DNA of 64,000 nt. It comes from an uncultured Anaerococcus sp. (GTDB lineage: Bacteria > Bacillota > Clostridia > Tissierellales > Peptoniphilaceae). Shown here one piece after another: positions 1 to 8,909 of the stretch. Below the pieces are notes generated by a model that was not told the DNA's origin, searched no databases, and was given only the letters and a program-made list of their open reading frames with translations. A program made the position numbers and the translations under genes. How positions within the stretch are numbered: the stretch's first letter is position 1; each line of letters begins with the position of its first letter. Location: the NCBI GenBank assembly GCA_943914475.1, contig CALUCE010000001.1, positions 1 through 64,000 on the forward strand, in the 5' to 3' direction.

Positions 1-246
1 TATAATAACGAATATTGTACTAGACTAATTTACACAATATTAAGGACTTGACTAAGTTTTTAAAACTAAAAAATTTCTGCCATTTACTGTTTATTGGTAA
101 ATAATTTGAGAAAATAGATGATTTGACAAGAATAACATAGTTTTTTTATAAATTTTTTTAAGAATTTTAACTATTAAGTTTTATGGCAGAAACTATAATT
201 ATGGTCTATGATATAAGAAGAACATATATTGAAAAAAGAGGAAAAT
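1..246. other. AT-rich leader region with a 10-bp inverted repeat
   Basis: No gene is visible. The one structure is a perfect 10-bp inverted repeat, TTTCTGCCAT at 74-83 and ATGGCAGAAA at 183-192, enclosing about 99 bases. Inside the left arm a smaller hairpin (TTTAC/GTAAA, about 83-101) is possible. It could be a folded leader of the downstream acetyltransferase gene or a small decayed element. No target-site duplication is obvious. Confidence 0.35.
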
Positions 247-714
247 ATGCATATTAGAAGATTTAAAAAAGAAGATAGCAAAAAAGTTTCAGACTTAATA
301 ATAAAAACACTAGAAAAGACAAGCATAAAAGACTACTCCAAAGCATACATAGAAAATTTATCCGAAGCCCAAAGTCCAAAAGATTTAATAGAACTTTCAA
401 AAACTAATAATTTCTACCTAGGAGAAGAGGATGGGAAAATTGTAGCCTGTGGAGCAATTGGACCCTACAAGGATAAAAAGGACGAGGCCTGCCTTTATAA
501 AATCTTTATAGACCCAGCCTATCAAAAAAGAGGCTACGGCAGAGAAATAATGAAGACCCTAGAAAAAGACCCTTACTATCAAAAGTCAAAAAGAATAGAA
601 GTCCCAGCGTCTATCAGTGCCTTAGATTTTTATTTAAAACTTGGCTATGACTTTAAGGATGGAGGAGACAAGCTAGATGAGAATCTTTTGTATGGGTTGG
701 AGAAGTATAGGTAA
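247..714 (+). CDS. GNAT family N-acetyltransferase
   Basis: A 155-residue GNAT-fold protein expected to move an acetyl group from acetyl-CoA to an amine; the substrate is unknown. The acetyl-CoA pyrophosphate loop is seen as Q-K-R-G-Y-G inside IDPAYQKRGYGREIM, followed by the usual C-terminal segment with SALDFYLKLGY, the beta-strand and helix seen near the end of GNAT proteins. I chose ATG 247 because AGAGG (237-241) lies five bases upstream; a TTG at 229 is open but has no ribosome binding site. The gene is monocistronic and ends at a bidirectional hairpin terminator. Family assignment is firm, substrate is not. Confidence 0.85.
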   Translation: MHIRRFKKEDSKKVSDLIIKTLEKTSIKDYSKAYIENLSEAQSPKDLIELSKTNNFYLGEEDGKIVACGAIGPYKDKKDEACLYKIFIDPAYQKRGYGREIMKTLEKDPYYQKSKRIEVPASISALDFYLKLGYDFKDGGDKLDENLLYGLEKYR

Positions 715-734
715 GTCTAATTTTAGAAAGCAAA

Positions 735-771
735 AAGACCTTAAGCAAAATATTTGCCAAGGTCTTATTTT
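735..771. terminator. Bidirectional terminator between GNAT and K+ channel genes
   Basis: The stem AAGACCTT (735-742) pairs with AAGGTCTT (759-766), with A-rich sequence on the left and T-rich on the right. It can stop transcription from both convergent genes. Confidence 0.7.
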
Positions 772-1781
772 TATCCCTTAAATTCATCACCAAGGTGTCT
801 AAGTTTGTCTACTTGTTCTTCATGTCCCAAGACTATTAGGACATCTCCTAGCTTGAAGGTGTAGGATGGGGATGGATTAAAGACTAGTTTTTTATCGTCA
901 AATCTTTTTATGGCGAGAACCACCAGTCCTGTTTTTTGAGGGATTTGGGCTTCTTTTAGGGTTTTGTTTTCTAGGTAGGAGTCTTTTTTTACTATGACTT
1001 CTTCTAGGTCGAGTTCTACATCGCCAACCCTGGTAAAGACATCGAGGAAGGATATGATATTTGGTTTTATCATAAGGGCTGCCATTCTTTTTCCACTGAT
1101 TTCTGTGGCTGAAAGGGTCTTGTCTGCTCCAACTTTTCTTAATTTTTCGCTTCCTGATTTGGACATGGAATTTGAGATTATATAAATATCGCTGTTTAAA
1201 TTTCTGGCTGTAAGAACCGTTACTATATTGTCTACTTCTGAGTCCATGGTTGATAGAAGTCCCTTGGCTTTTTTTACACCTGCTCTGATTAAGATTTCTT
1301 CTTCTGTGGAAGATCCTTCCACAACCAAGATATCTTCGTGACTGTATTCGTCTAGGTCCTGGTATTTGTCAGTTATAACAACAAAATCAAGACCTTCTTT
1401 TACAAATTTATTTACAACAACTTCTGCAATTTCGCCTGAGCCACATATAATATAGTGGTTTTCTAGGTTTGCAATTTTTTTGTTCATTTTTCTCCCCTTC
1501 CATATTTCTGTAAGCTTTCCTTCAACAAACATAACTACCAAGGTTGAAAAGGCATATCCAACTATACCCACGCCCCAAAAAATCATAAGAATGGAGAAGA
1601 CCTTGGCTTCAGCATCCATCTTTGCAACTTCGCCAAAACCAACTGTGGATATGGTTATGACTGTCATGTAGAGAGCATCTACAAAGCTTACCTTTAATAG
1701 GATCATGTAACCAAAGATTCCTATAAGTATGAGGGAAGCAAACATAGATAATATTAATTTGAGTTTTCTTTTATCTTCCAT
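771..1781 (-). CDS. Two-TM potassium channel with RCK (TrkA-N) domain
   Basis: A 336-residue ion channel of the MthK/Kch type. Residues 7-30 and 63-88 are membrane helices around a pore loop with the selectivity filter T-V-G-F-G at 46-50. A Rossmann-fold RCK domain follows, with the nucleotide-binding glycines in CGSGEIAE (113-120), and an RCK-C (TrkA-C) domain occupies about 250-336. Such channels open on ligand or nucleotide binding to the RCK ring and set membrane potential and K+ balance. It stands alone on the minus strand, divergent from the XRE regulator. Whether Ca2+, c-di-AMP or a nucleotide gates it cannot be read from the sequence. Confidence 0.88.
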   Translation of the reverse strand: MEDKRKLKLILSMFASLILIGIFGYMILLKVSFVDALYMTVITISTVGFGEVAKMDAEAKVFSILMIFWGVGIVGYAFSTLVVMFVEGKLTEIWKGRKMNKKIANLENHYIICGSGEIAEVVVNKFVKEGLDFVVITDKYQDLDEYSHEDILVVEGSSTEEEILIRAGVKKAKGLLSTMDSEVDNIVTVLTARNLNSDIYIISNSMSKSGSEKLRKVGADKTLSATEISGKRMAALMIKPNIISFLDVFTRVGDVELDLEEVIVKKDSYLENKTLKEAQIPQKTGLVVLAIKRFDDKKLVFNPSPSYTFKLGDVLIVLGHEEQVDKLRHLGDEFKG

Positions 1782-1966
1782 AGCACCTCACCTTTATTAC
1801 TAAAATTATAATATATCTTGGCCTAAATGACTAGAAGTTAATAAGGACAAAAACTTTCCTTTACAAATTTTTAATAAATTTATAGCAAGTAATTTATCAT
1901 CTCTACTTATAATTAAAGTAAAATTAAATTTATTTAAAAAATATGAAAAAACTAAGGGAAATTTAC

Positions 1967-1990
1967 AAGCTAGACAAAGTTGTCTAGCTT
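1967..1990. promoter_or_regulatory. Perfect 11-bp dyad upstream of the XRE regulator
   Basis: AAGCTAGACAA (1967-1977) is followed after two bases by its exact reverse complement TTGTCTAGCTT (1980-1990). No T-run follows on either strand, so it resembles an operator more than a terminator. It lies 75 bp before the XRE gene and is shared with the divergent K+ channel promoter region, so autoregulation by the XRE protein is a reasonable guess. Confidence 0.5.
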
Positions 1991-2064
1991 AAAATCCCTA
2001 TATTCTCGCAAGTTGTCCTTAAAATTTCTTTCCTACTTGCTAGAATAAAGATAGAGGAGGTAAT

Positions 2065-2589
2065 ATGGATTTAAAAAAGATGGGTAATTTTTTAAAAATT
2101 TTAAGAAAGGAAAAAGGTCTTACCCAGGAAGAATTGGCAGAGATTTTATATGTATCTAATAGGACCATATCCAGGTGGGAGAGTGGGAAAAATATGCCCG
2201 ATGTAGAAATTCTTATGAATCTTGCAGACTTCTATGGCATGGATCTGGTCGAAATCCTTAATGGAGAAAGGAAAGATGACTTTATGGATAGTAAGTTAGA
2301 AGAAACAAGCAAGAAAGTTTCTGAATATGAAAAGGAAAATAGTAAAATTTTACTTGTTTCAATGAGAATATTTATGATAGTTTCCCTGCTAGGTTTACTA
2401 ATCAGCCACTTCTTGTATAAGCTGGTTCCTAGCTTAACGGGAACAAGGCTAAATACGGTTGAATTTATAATGGGAGCATTTGAAGGTTTTGCCATGGGTA
2501 CCTTGTTTTTGGGAATACTTTATTCTTTTGGATTTTTCAAAAACGAAAAGGTTAAAAAGATATTAAATAAGAACAAAGAAAATGACTAG
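2065..2589 (+). CDS. XRE-family regulator with two C-terminal membrane helices
   Basis: A 174-residue protein. Residues 6-60 form a Cro/CI-type helix-turn-helix (GLTQEELAEILYVSNRTISRWE). A short linker leads to two hydrophobic segments at about 95-116 and 133-157, so the DNA-binding domain should sit at the cytoplasmic face of the membrane. The start ATG has an excellent GAGGAGGT ribosome binding site. It lies just upstream of mprF, which raises the idea that it senses envelope stress, but a terminator separates the two genes. Membrane-tethered XRE proteins of this shape are common in Firmicutes and mostly uncharacterised. Confidence 0.85.
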   Translation: MDLKKMGNFLKILRKEKGLTQEELAEILYVSNRTISRWESGKNMPDVEILMNLADFYGMDLVEILNGERKDDFMDSKLEETSKKVSEYEKENSKILLVSMRIFMIVSLLGLLISHFLYKLVPSLTGTRLNTVEFIMGAFEGFAMGTLFLGILYSFGFFKNEKVKKILNKNKEND

Positions 2590-2601
2590 ATTTTCTACAT
2601 A

Positions 2602-2644
2602 AAAGAACCTATGCAATAGATATTTATGCATGGGTCTTTTTTTG
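2602..2644 (+). terminator. Terminator after the XRE regulator
   Basis: AAAGAACCTATGCA (2602-2615) pairs imperfectly with TGCATGGGTCTTT (2627-2639) and is followed by a T-run. It lies between the regulator and mprF. Confidence 0.65.
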
Positions 2645-2671
2645 GGTATGATATTTTCAAAGAGGTGGATT

Positions 2672-5206
2672 ATGAAAAAGAAAGTTGAAAATATTTTATC
2701 CTATGCAAAAAGAATATTTTTTATAGGTATTTTAATACTAATAGTTTTTGAGTTTGCCAAGCTTAGGAAGGAAATTTCTATAAATGATTTAAGGGATATC
2801 ATGGAATCTGTGAGGATTTTTAAACTTCTTATTTTGTGCATCTTTGCTTTTATTGCTATTAGTCCTATGATAAATTATGATTTTCTTTTCTCTAAGATGA
2901 TTGGGGAGGAGAGAGATAAAAAATATATACTTGAAAGGTCTATCACTATCAATACTTTCAATAATCTTATAGGTTTTGGAGGTCTTGTAAATATAGGGCT
3001 TAGGGCCCAATATTTTGAACCTGAAGATAATAAGGGTGCTTTTGCCAAGCTTATAGTAAAGTCATTTTTGTTTTACTTTACAGGTTGCTCTTTTTTGGCT
3101 CTTATAGGACTTATTTATGGAATAGCAAGTAAGGATTTTATAATTTTAAAATTTTGGCCAGTACTCTTGGGAGGTATCTTGTATTTTCCACTTGCCCTAG
3201 CTGTATCAAAGTTTAAAAATCAAGATAAGATTAGGTTTTCTAAAGACTTTGCTTTAAAGTTTTCCCTAACTTCAGTCTTGGAATGGACTGGGGCTTTTTT
3301 AACCTTCTATCTTATAGGAAAAGTTCTGGGGCTTAAAATCAATGTTTTAACCCTCCTTGCTATTTTTATAATTTCTAACCTAACATGAATTATTTCCATG
3401 ATACCTGGAGGTCTTGGGTCTTTCGATCTTTTGGCCCTTAGCCTACTTACATCCTACGGGATTAATAAGGAACTTGTTTTATCCTGGCTCCTACTATATA
3501 GGCTTTTTTACTATGTTATTCCATTCTTTGTGGGTCTGATATTTTTTATAAAAAATTCAGAAAATATCCTTATCAAGGCCAAGGACGAAGTTGGAGCCAA
3601 GCTTGCCAAGTCTTTATCTTTGGATCTTTTGGTCCTACTTTTATATATTTTGGGGATATTTTTCATCTTTTCTGTAACCATACCTGATGAATTAGAAAAG
3701 ATAAGTTGGCTTAGTAAATTTGGACACTTACAAGGAAACTTAATCTATCAATTTCCATCAATCTTGTTTGGAATCTTGTATATTTTCCTTGGTCTTGCTA
3801 ACAAGAAAAAGGTAAAGAGAGCCTTCGGACCAACCATGTTAATTTTGTTTTTGGGACTTATTTATGCAAAATTTACTAAATTTAGTCTTTATACCATGAC
3901 TTATATTGTATTTTGTATGGTACTGGCCTATATTAGCAAAAATCTTCTTTACAAAAATCAGCTCATATATTCTTACGAAGATAAGACTAGGTTGACTTTG
4001 TTTTTAGCCTTTATATCTTTGATTTCTATAATATTTTTCACAAAGAACTACCATATTGTAAAAATCAACAGGCTAAATAAATATATACTCTTGCCCTTCG
4101 ATGTGCCCTTGATCAAGGTTTTCTCTTTTCTTTTGATCTTGTGCCTATGTGTTTATATTTTAAATTTATATCTGATGGGAGAAAGAAAGGCTATAGGAGA
4201 GAGTGTTGATTTTTCTAAGATAGATTATCTTTTGGAAAATTACCCATCCACAACCAGTGCAGGACTTGCATATTTGGGAGATAAGGATATATTTTGCATA
4301 GAAGATAAGGAAAAGAAGCTAAGGGCAGCCTTACAGTTTTTCACCTACAAAGATAAAGTAGTAGTGATGGGAGATCCCTTTGGTGATCCAGATTTTTATG
4401 ATGAATTGCTAGAAAATTTCATAAAGGAAGCCAATCTTTATGATTACAACCCTATATTTTACGAAATTTCTGAAAAATACCTGATGAAACTTCATGACCA
4501 TGGTTTTGCTTTTATGAAATTTGGAGAATCTGCCTCGGTTAAGGTGGATGAATTTTCCTTGGAAGGAAAGCGCAACAAGTCCTTTAGAAATGTTATGAAT
4601 AAGTTTGAAAAGGCAAATATAAAGTTTGATATCCTTAGTCCGCCACACAGTAAGGAATTGATGAAAGAGCTTAAAGACTTATCTGACAAGTGGCTTGATG
4701 GAAGAAAGGAAATAGGATTTTCACTTGGATTTTTCGACCAAGACTATTTGCAAAAATCTGACCTAGCCGTGGTAAGGGATGAAAATGGAGACTTGATAGC
4801 CTTTGCCAATATAATTCCTAACGAAAATTGCCAAATGCTTACAATTGATCTTATGAGATTTGACCAAGATAAGTCACCCAATGGTGCCATGGACTTCTTG
4901 TTTATAAACCTATTCTTGTATTGTAAGGACATAGGCAAGGAATACTTTGACCTTGGTATGGCGCCTCTTTATAATGTAGGAGTTAATGAAAATTCCTTCT
5001 TGGAAGAAAAACTTGCCTTTTTGGTTTATAAGTTTGGCGATAGGTTTTATTCCTTTGAGGGACTTAGAAACTATAAGAGAAAATTTGCCAGTCACTGGAT
5101 GCCCGTATATACATCCTATAGTAAAAACACCTGGCTTTTCTACCTAGTTTTACTTCTATTTAAGGTAGAAAGACTTGCCGGAAGTAAAAAAGCTTTAAAA
5201 ATTTAA
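2672..5206 (+). pseudogene. mprF: Phosphatidylglycerol lysyltransferase/flippase MprF, interrupted by an in-frame TGA
   Basis: Read through one TGA (3386-3388, codon 239) this is an 844-residue protein, the usual MprF length. The N-terminal half is a multi-spanning flippase; the C-terminal half (about residue 500 on) is the soluble domain that transfers lysine or alanine from aminoacyl-tRNA to phosphatidylglycerol, reducing attraction of cationic antimicrobial peptides. The start ATG 2672 has AGAGGTGG upstream; an earlier ATG at 2630 falls inside the preceding terminator. The TGA sits just before the conserved IISMIPGGLGSFD segment, and both sides are well preserved and in the same frame. A small residue such as glycine (GGA to TGA) would fit, though TGG to TGA is also possible. 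It may be a real nonsense mutation, a base-call error, or low readthrough. Without readthrough, the second half could only start at ATG 3398, which has no ribosome binding site. Confidence 0.85.
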
Positions 5207-5248
5207 AAGAGCAGCATTTATGGATTTCCATACTTACTGCTCTTTCTA
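5206..5248. terminator. Bidirectional terminator after mprF
   Basis: AAAGAGCAG (5206-5214) pairs with CTGCTCTTT (5237-5245). It separates mprF from the convergent acetamidase-like gene. Confidence 0.75.
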
Positions 5249-5260
5249 TAAGATTAAATT

Positions 5261-6160
5261 TTATTTTTTTCTTATTAAAGGCTTGGCTGCAGGATTTTTT
5301 GGGATACCAAATCTTACAGATGGACTTTCTCCATCTACAGGGTGGACGAATTGGTTTACACCGAAATCTCCTTGGAGAGATAGATAGATAAATATATCTG
5401 TTTGATCAAGTGGATAGGCGTCTACCATAAGCCTTGCAAGTTCCTTACTAGCTGCCATGTAACTTTCTTCGAAATTATCACAAGCAGCATTTACATACCA
5501 CATATCCTTAGTTTCGGTTACAGGCCAAATTAGTTCAAAATCTTTAATCAGGCTTACCCTTGCAACAACTTGACCAGAGACTTCTATACCGGTACCTGAA
5601 ACTTCACCATCGCCCATAGATGCATGCAAGTCTCCTATTTGTAAAAGACCACCAGGATGATTTACTGGAAGGTAAACTCTAGATCCTTTTTTGATCAACT
5701 TGCTGTCAAGATTTCCACCATGCTTGCCCAAGTGTCCACAAGCTATCTTGCCTTCTTTTGGAGCAAGCCCTATAACGCCAACCATGGGATCTATCTTCCA
5801 TGTGACACCATTGAAATCTACATATTCATTTTCAATATGGAACATCCTAGTTCTCATTTCGCTAATATCAGCCAAGGGTCCAACAGCAGGTATGGAACAA
5901 GCAAAACCTTGGTCTTCTACTTGTATGTCCAAGATGTCGACTGCTATTACATCGCCAGGATCTGCATCTTCAACATATACAGGTCCTGCGGTAGGGTTGG
6001 CTTTGTTAAGGTCCAATTTATCCATGGTGTGAGACTCATCTTTAACTTGATTAGCAAAACAATCTACAGTATTAAAGACCATGATATCTCCAGATTCTAC
6101 CCTAGCTTCAACTTCGTTGTCTTTGGAAAAAACGTAGTTTAGTTTCTTTAGTGTCTTCAT
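5261..6160 (-). CDS. Acetamidase/formamidase family protein
   Basis: A 299-residue cytosolic protein of the FmdA/AmdA family, which hydrolyses short amides such as formamide or acetamide to ammonia and the acid. Family hallmarks are PAVGPLADI, the GHLGKHGGNLD segment and LPVNHPGGLLQIGDLHASMGDGEVSGTGIE, which carries metal-binding histidines and acidic residues. It has no signal peptide. The gene is monocistronic, with its own upstream gap of about 280 bp. The amide substrate cannot be deduced, and nothing nearby suggests a pathway. Family assignment is strong. Confidence 0.88.
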   Translation of the reverse strand: MKTLKKLNYVFSKDNEVEARVESGDIMVFNTVDCFANQVKDESHTMDKLDLNKANPTAGPVYVEDADPGDVIAVDILDIQVEDQGFACSIPAVGPLADISEMRTRMFHIENEYVDFNGVTWKIDPMVGVIGLAPKEGKIACGHLGKHGGNLDSKLIKKGSRVYLPVNHPGGLLQIGDLHASMGDGEVSGTGIEVSGQVVARVSLIKDFELIWPVTETKDMWYVNAACDNFEESYMAASKELARLMVDAYPLDQTDIFIYLSLQGDFGVNQFVHPVDGESPSVRFGIPKNPAAKPLIRKK

Positions 6161-6441
6161 AAATCCTCCTTTTATTTATATAGTATTTAATTAATATATA
6201 TTGTATGGTGGTGGAGCTCTTTTGTCAACTAAAGTTATTAAAAAAATAAAGGGTATTTTTATTTAGTGATAATTGATATTATGATTTTTATTTTTCCTTA
6301 TAATTTATAAGAATGCTGGATAAATGCAAGGTAAAAAAGATACTTGTAATTTAATCTTTGGGTAAATTAATAGAAAGAGGAAAAGAATATATTGAAATTT
6401 ACATAGAAAATATATATAGATTTAAAATAAAGGAGGAAGTT

Positions 6442-7791
6442 ATGAAAAGAGCATATGTTTTGCCTCATCCACCCATTATTTTGCCTGAAGTAGGAAGGGG
6501 AGAAGAAGGAAAAATTTCCAAAACCATAGATGCTTATAAAAGAGTTGCTAGAGAAATCGCTGATTTAAGGCCAGATACTATAATTATTTCATCACCGCAT
6601 GCACCTTACTATGCAGATTGTTTCTATATGGCAAATACTCCCGAAGCCTATGGGGACCTTAGAGTTTTTGGCCATCCTGACCTGGAGGAAGCTGCGGTCA
6701 TTGACCAAGACCTTACTGATGAAATCATGAAAACAGGATCAGACCTTCCTATATATTATCCAAAAATTTCCCGAGATGATCTAGACCATGGCTGCCTGAT
6801 TCCTATTCGTTTTATAAAAGAGCTTTATAAGGATTTTAAACTTGTAAGACTAGGCATATCCACTCTTCCGTCCAAAGACCACTATAAGCTTGGCATGGCT
6901 ATAAATAAGGCTTGTAAGAACTTGGGAAGAAAAGCTGTTTACATAGGATTAGGAGATCTTTCCCATGTTCTAAAGGACTACGGTCCTTATGGTTATAAAA
7001 AGGAAGGTTCAATATTTGATGAGAAAATTTTAGATATTTTACAAAGAGCTGCCTTTGATGAGCTCTTAGAAATTACAGACGAAGAAGCAGATAAGGCTAG
7101 CCAATGTGGACTTCATTCTTTCCAAATCATGGCTGGTGCCTTTGACGGATATGAGATAAAAGCAGAAAAGTATTCCTACGAAGGTCCATTTGGTGTGGGC
7201 TACGCAGTTTTATCCTTCGAGCCTTTGGGCAAGGATGAAGGAAGGCATTTTGTAAGGGGTAAAGGAGAAGTAGGAAAGGATCCTTACATAGAACTAGCGA
7301 GAAAAACCATAAAGACCTATATAGAAAAAGGAAGGCTTCCTGACCTAAGTCCAGACCTTCCAAGTGAAATTTTAGAAAATAGAGCAGGATGCTTTGTAAG
7401 CCTTAATAAGTTTGGAGATTTAAGGGGATGTATAGGAACTATAGGACCGACCCAAGAAAACTTAGGTCAAGAGATTATTAGAAATGCTATAGCAGCATCC
7501 ACGGAAGATCCACGTTTCCCACCTGTAGATAAGGATGAGATTGATAAACTTGAGATTTCTGTAGATATACTTGAAAAACCAGAGCCAATAAAAAGCATGG
7601 ATGAGCTTGATCCTAAACTTTATGGAGTCATAGTTAGCAAAGGCTACAGAAGAGGGCTGCTATTGCCAAATTTAGAAGGAGTAGATAGGGTAGAAGATCA
7701 AGTTTCTATAGCCCTCCAAAAGGCTGGTATAAGTCCTGACGAAGACTATGAAATGGAAAGATTTAAGGTGATTCGTCATGAATACAAATAA
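6442..7791 (+). CDS. Extradiol-dioxygenase-like + AMMECR1 fusion (AmmeMemoRadiSam system protein A type)
   Basis: A 449-residue two-domain protein. Residues 1-270 resemble class III extradiol dioxygenases (LigB fold), with AYVLPHPPIILPEVGRG near the N-terminus and a late GDLSH motif. From about 278 to the end is an AMMECR1 domain with its signature LRGCIGTIGP. These domains recur beside a special radical SAM enzyme in the conserved AmmeMemoRadiSam set, whose biochemical function is unknown to me. The start ATG 6442 has AGGAGG at 6431-6436; a longer TTG start at 6358 lacks a ribosome binding site. It overlaps the radical SAM gene by 14 bp, so the two are translationally coupled. Confidence 0.85.
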   Translation: MKRAYVLPHPPIILPEVGRGEEGKISKTIDAYKRVAREIADLRPDTIIISSPHAPYYADCFYMANTPEAYGDLRVFGHPDLEEAAVIDQDLTDEIMKTGSDLPIYYPKISRDDLDHGCLIPIRFIKELYKDFKLVRLGISTLPSKDHYKLGMAINKACKNLGRKAVYIGLGDLSHVLKDYGPYGYKKEGSIFDEKILDILQRAAFDELLEITDEEADKASQCGLHSFQIMAGAFDGYEIKAEKYSYEGPFGVGYAVLSFEPLGKDEGRHFVRGKGEVGKDPYIELARKTIKTYIEKGRLPDLSPDLPSEILENRAGCFVSLNKFGDLRGCIGTIGPTQENLGQEIIRNAIAASTEDPRFPPVDKDEIDKLEISVDILEKPEPIKSMDELDPKLYGVIVSKGYRRGLLLPNLEGVDRVEDQVSIALQKAGISPDEDYEMERFKVIRHEYK

Positions 7792-8614
7792 AATAAGCTG
7801 CGATCTTTGCCCAAGATTTTGTAAAATATCTCCAGGTGATTTAGGATTTTGTGGAGCAAGGACCAATGATAGGGGAAGGATAAAATCCCTAGCCTATGGA
7901 AAGCTTGTGGCCCTAGACCTTGATCCGATTGAAAAAAAGCCCTTAGCCTTTTTCCATCAAGCTAGCATGATACTGTCTGCAGGTTCTTTTGGCTGCAATA
8001 TGGATTGTCCCTTCTGCCAAAACTATAAGCTTGCCAGGGCTAAAAAGAGTGACCTTAAAACCTATGACTATAGTCCAAGAAAGCTTGCTGATTTGGCCCT
8101 AGATTTAAAAGGGCAAGGAAACATAGGGCTTGCCTTTACCTATAATGAACCTAGCATAAATTTTGAGTATGTAAGAGATACTTTTAAAATTTTAAAAGAA
8201 TATGGTATGGAAACTGTCTTGGTTACTAATGGTCAGATTAACGATAAGTATGTAGAAGAACTTTTGCCCTTAACCAGTGCTTGGAATATAGACCTAAAAT
8301 CTTTTTCTAAAGAAAATTATAAAAAACTGGGAGGAGATCTTGATGCTAGCCTAAATACCATAAGAAAAGCAAGCAAGACTTCCCATGTGGAAGTAACAAC
8401 CTTGGTAGTTCCAGGTATATCTGATAACTTGGAAGACTTTAAAAATGAAGTGGACTTTTTAAGTGACCTAAACCCAGAAATTCCTCTTCATTTATCAAGG
8501 TATTTTCCAAGCTACAAATACTGGGAAGAGCCTACATCCATAGATCTTTTAAATAAAATGAAAAAAATAGGAGATGAGAAACTTTCCCATGTTTTATTGG
8601 GGAATGTTTGGTAG
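7778..8614 (+). CDS. AmmeMemoRadiSam system radical SAM enzyme
   Basis: A 278-residue radical SAM protein. The cluster-binding cysteines are C73, C77 and C80 in GCNMDCPFCQNY, the CX3CX2C pattern that holds the 4Fe-4S cluster and binds S-adenosylmethionine. A cysteine-rich N-terminus (CDLCPRFCKI, then GFCGAR) is typical of this subgroup and recalls pyruvate-formate-lyase-activating enzymes. The start ATG lies 14 bp inside the previous gene with AAGGTGAT upstream. Coupling to the AMMECR1 fusion gene supports joint function. The likely reaction is unknown; glycyl-radical activation is an alternative, but no partner glycyl-radical enzyme is nearby. Confidence 0.87.
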   Translation: MNTNKISCDLCPRFCKISPGDLGFCGARTNDRGRIKSLAYGKLVALDLDPIEKKPLAFFHQASMILSAGSFGCNMDCPFCQNYKLARAKKSDLKTYDYSPRKLADLALDLKGQGNIGLAFTYNEPSINFEYVRDTFKILKEYGMETVLVTNGQINDKYVEELLPLTSAWNIDLKSFSKENYKKLGGDLDASLNTIRKASKTSHVEVTTLVVPGISDNLEDFKNEVDFLSDLNPEIPLHLSRYFPSYKYWEEPTSIDLLNKMKKIGDEKLSHVLLGNVW

Positions 8615-8620
8615 GAATAA

Positions 8621-8662
8621 AAAAGAAGTTGGGCAAAATATTTTGCTTCAACTTCTTTTAAA
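8621..8662 (+). terminator. Terminator after the radical SAM gene
   Basis: AAAAGAAGTTG (8621-8631) pairs with CAACTTCTTTT (8649-8659). The stem is long and ends in T residues. Confidence 0.75.
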
Positions 8663-8694
8663 GTCCTAGATGAGAAAGATTTTCAGTTTTCAAC

Positions 8695-8723
8695 TTGACA
8701 AAAACTTTACTTTACCTTAATAT
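8695..8723 (+). promoter_or_regulatory. Sigma-70-type promoter of tRNA-Ala
   Basis: The -35 box TTGACA (8695-8700) is consensus and is followed after 17 bases by TAATAT (8718-8723). The mature tRNA begins 12 bases further on. Confidence 0.65.
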
Positions 8724-8734
8724 TAATAAGGCGA

Positions 8735-8810
8735 GGGGATATAGCTCAGTTGGGAGAGCGCATGGCTGGCAGCCATGAGGTCAGGAGTTCGAGCCTCCTT
8801 ATCTCCACCA
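8735..8810 (+). tRNA. tRNA-Ala (anticodon GGC)
   Basis: A complete 76-base cloverleaf can be folded by eye. The acceptor stem is GGGGATA with TATCTCC and includes the G3-U70 pair that identifies alanine tRNA. The D arm is GCTC...GAGC. The anticodon stem CATGG/CCATG presents GGC in the loop, reading GCC and GCU. The T arm is AGGAG/CTCCT around TTCGAGC. The CCA end is encoded. It is a single-gene transcript with its own promoter and terminator. Confidence 0.97.
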
Positions 8811-8817
8811 GATATGT

Positions 8818-8845
8818 AAAAGCCTTGGTTTCAAGGCTTTTTTTG
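8818..8845 (+). terminator. Terminator of the tRNA-Ala gene
   Basis: AAAGCCTTG (8818-8826) pairs with CAAGGCTTT (8832-8840), with a tight loop and a T-run. Confidence 0.85.
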
Positions 8846-8909
8846 TGCTTGTTTTTAAGTTGCTTAATAAAAAATTATATTATTGGATTTACTTAAATGT
8901 TTTATATTA

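Noticed and set aside
3389..5206. A separate lysyltransferase gene starting at ATG 3398 after the mprF stop
   Set aside because: There is no ribosome binding site before it and the frame runs through the TGA into the mprF 5' half; it is one gene with a lesion.
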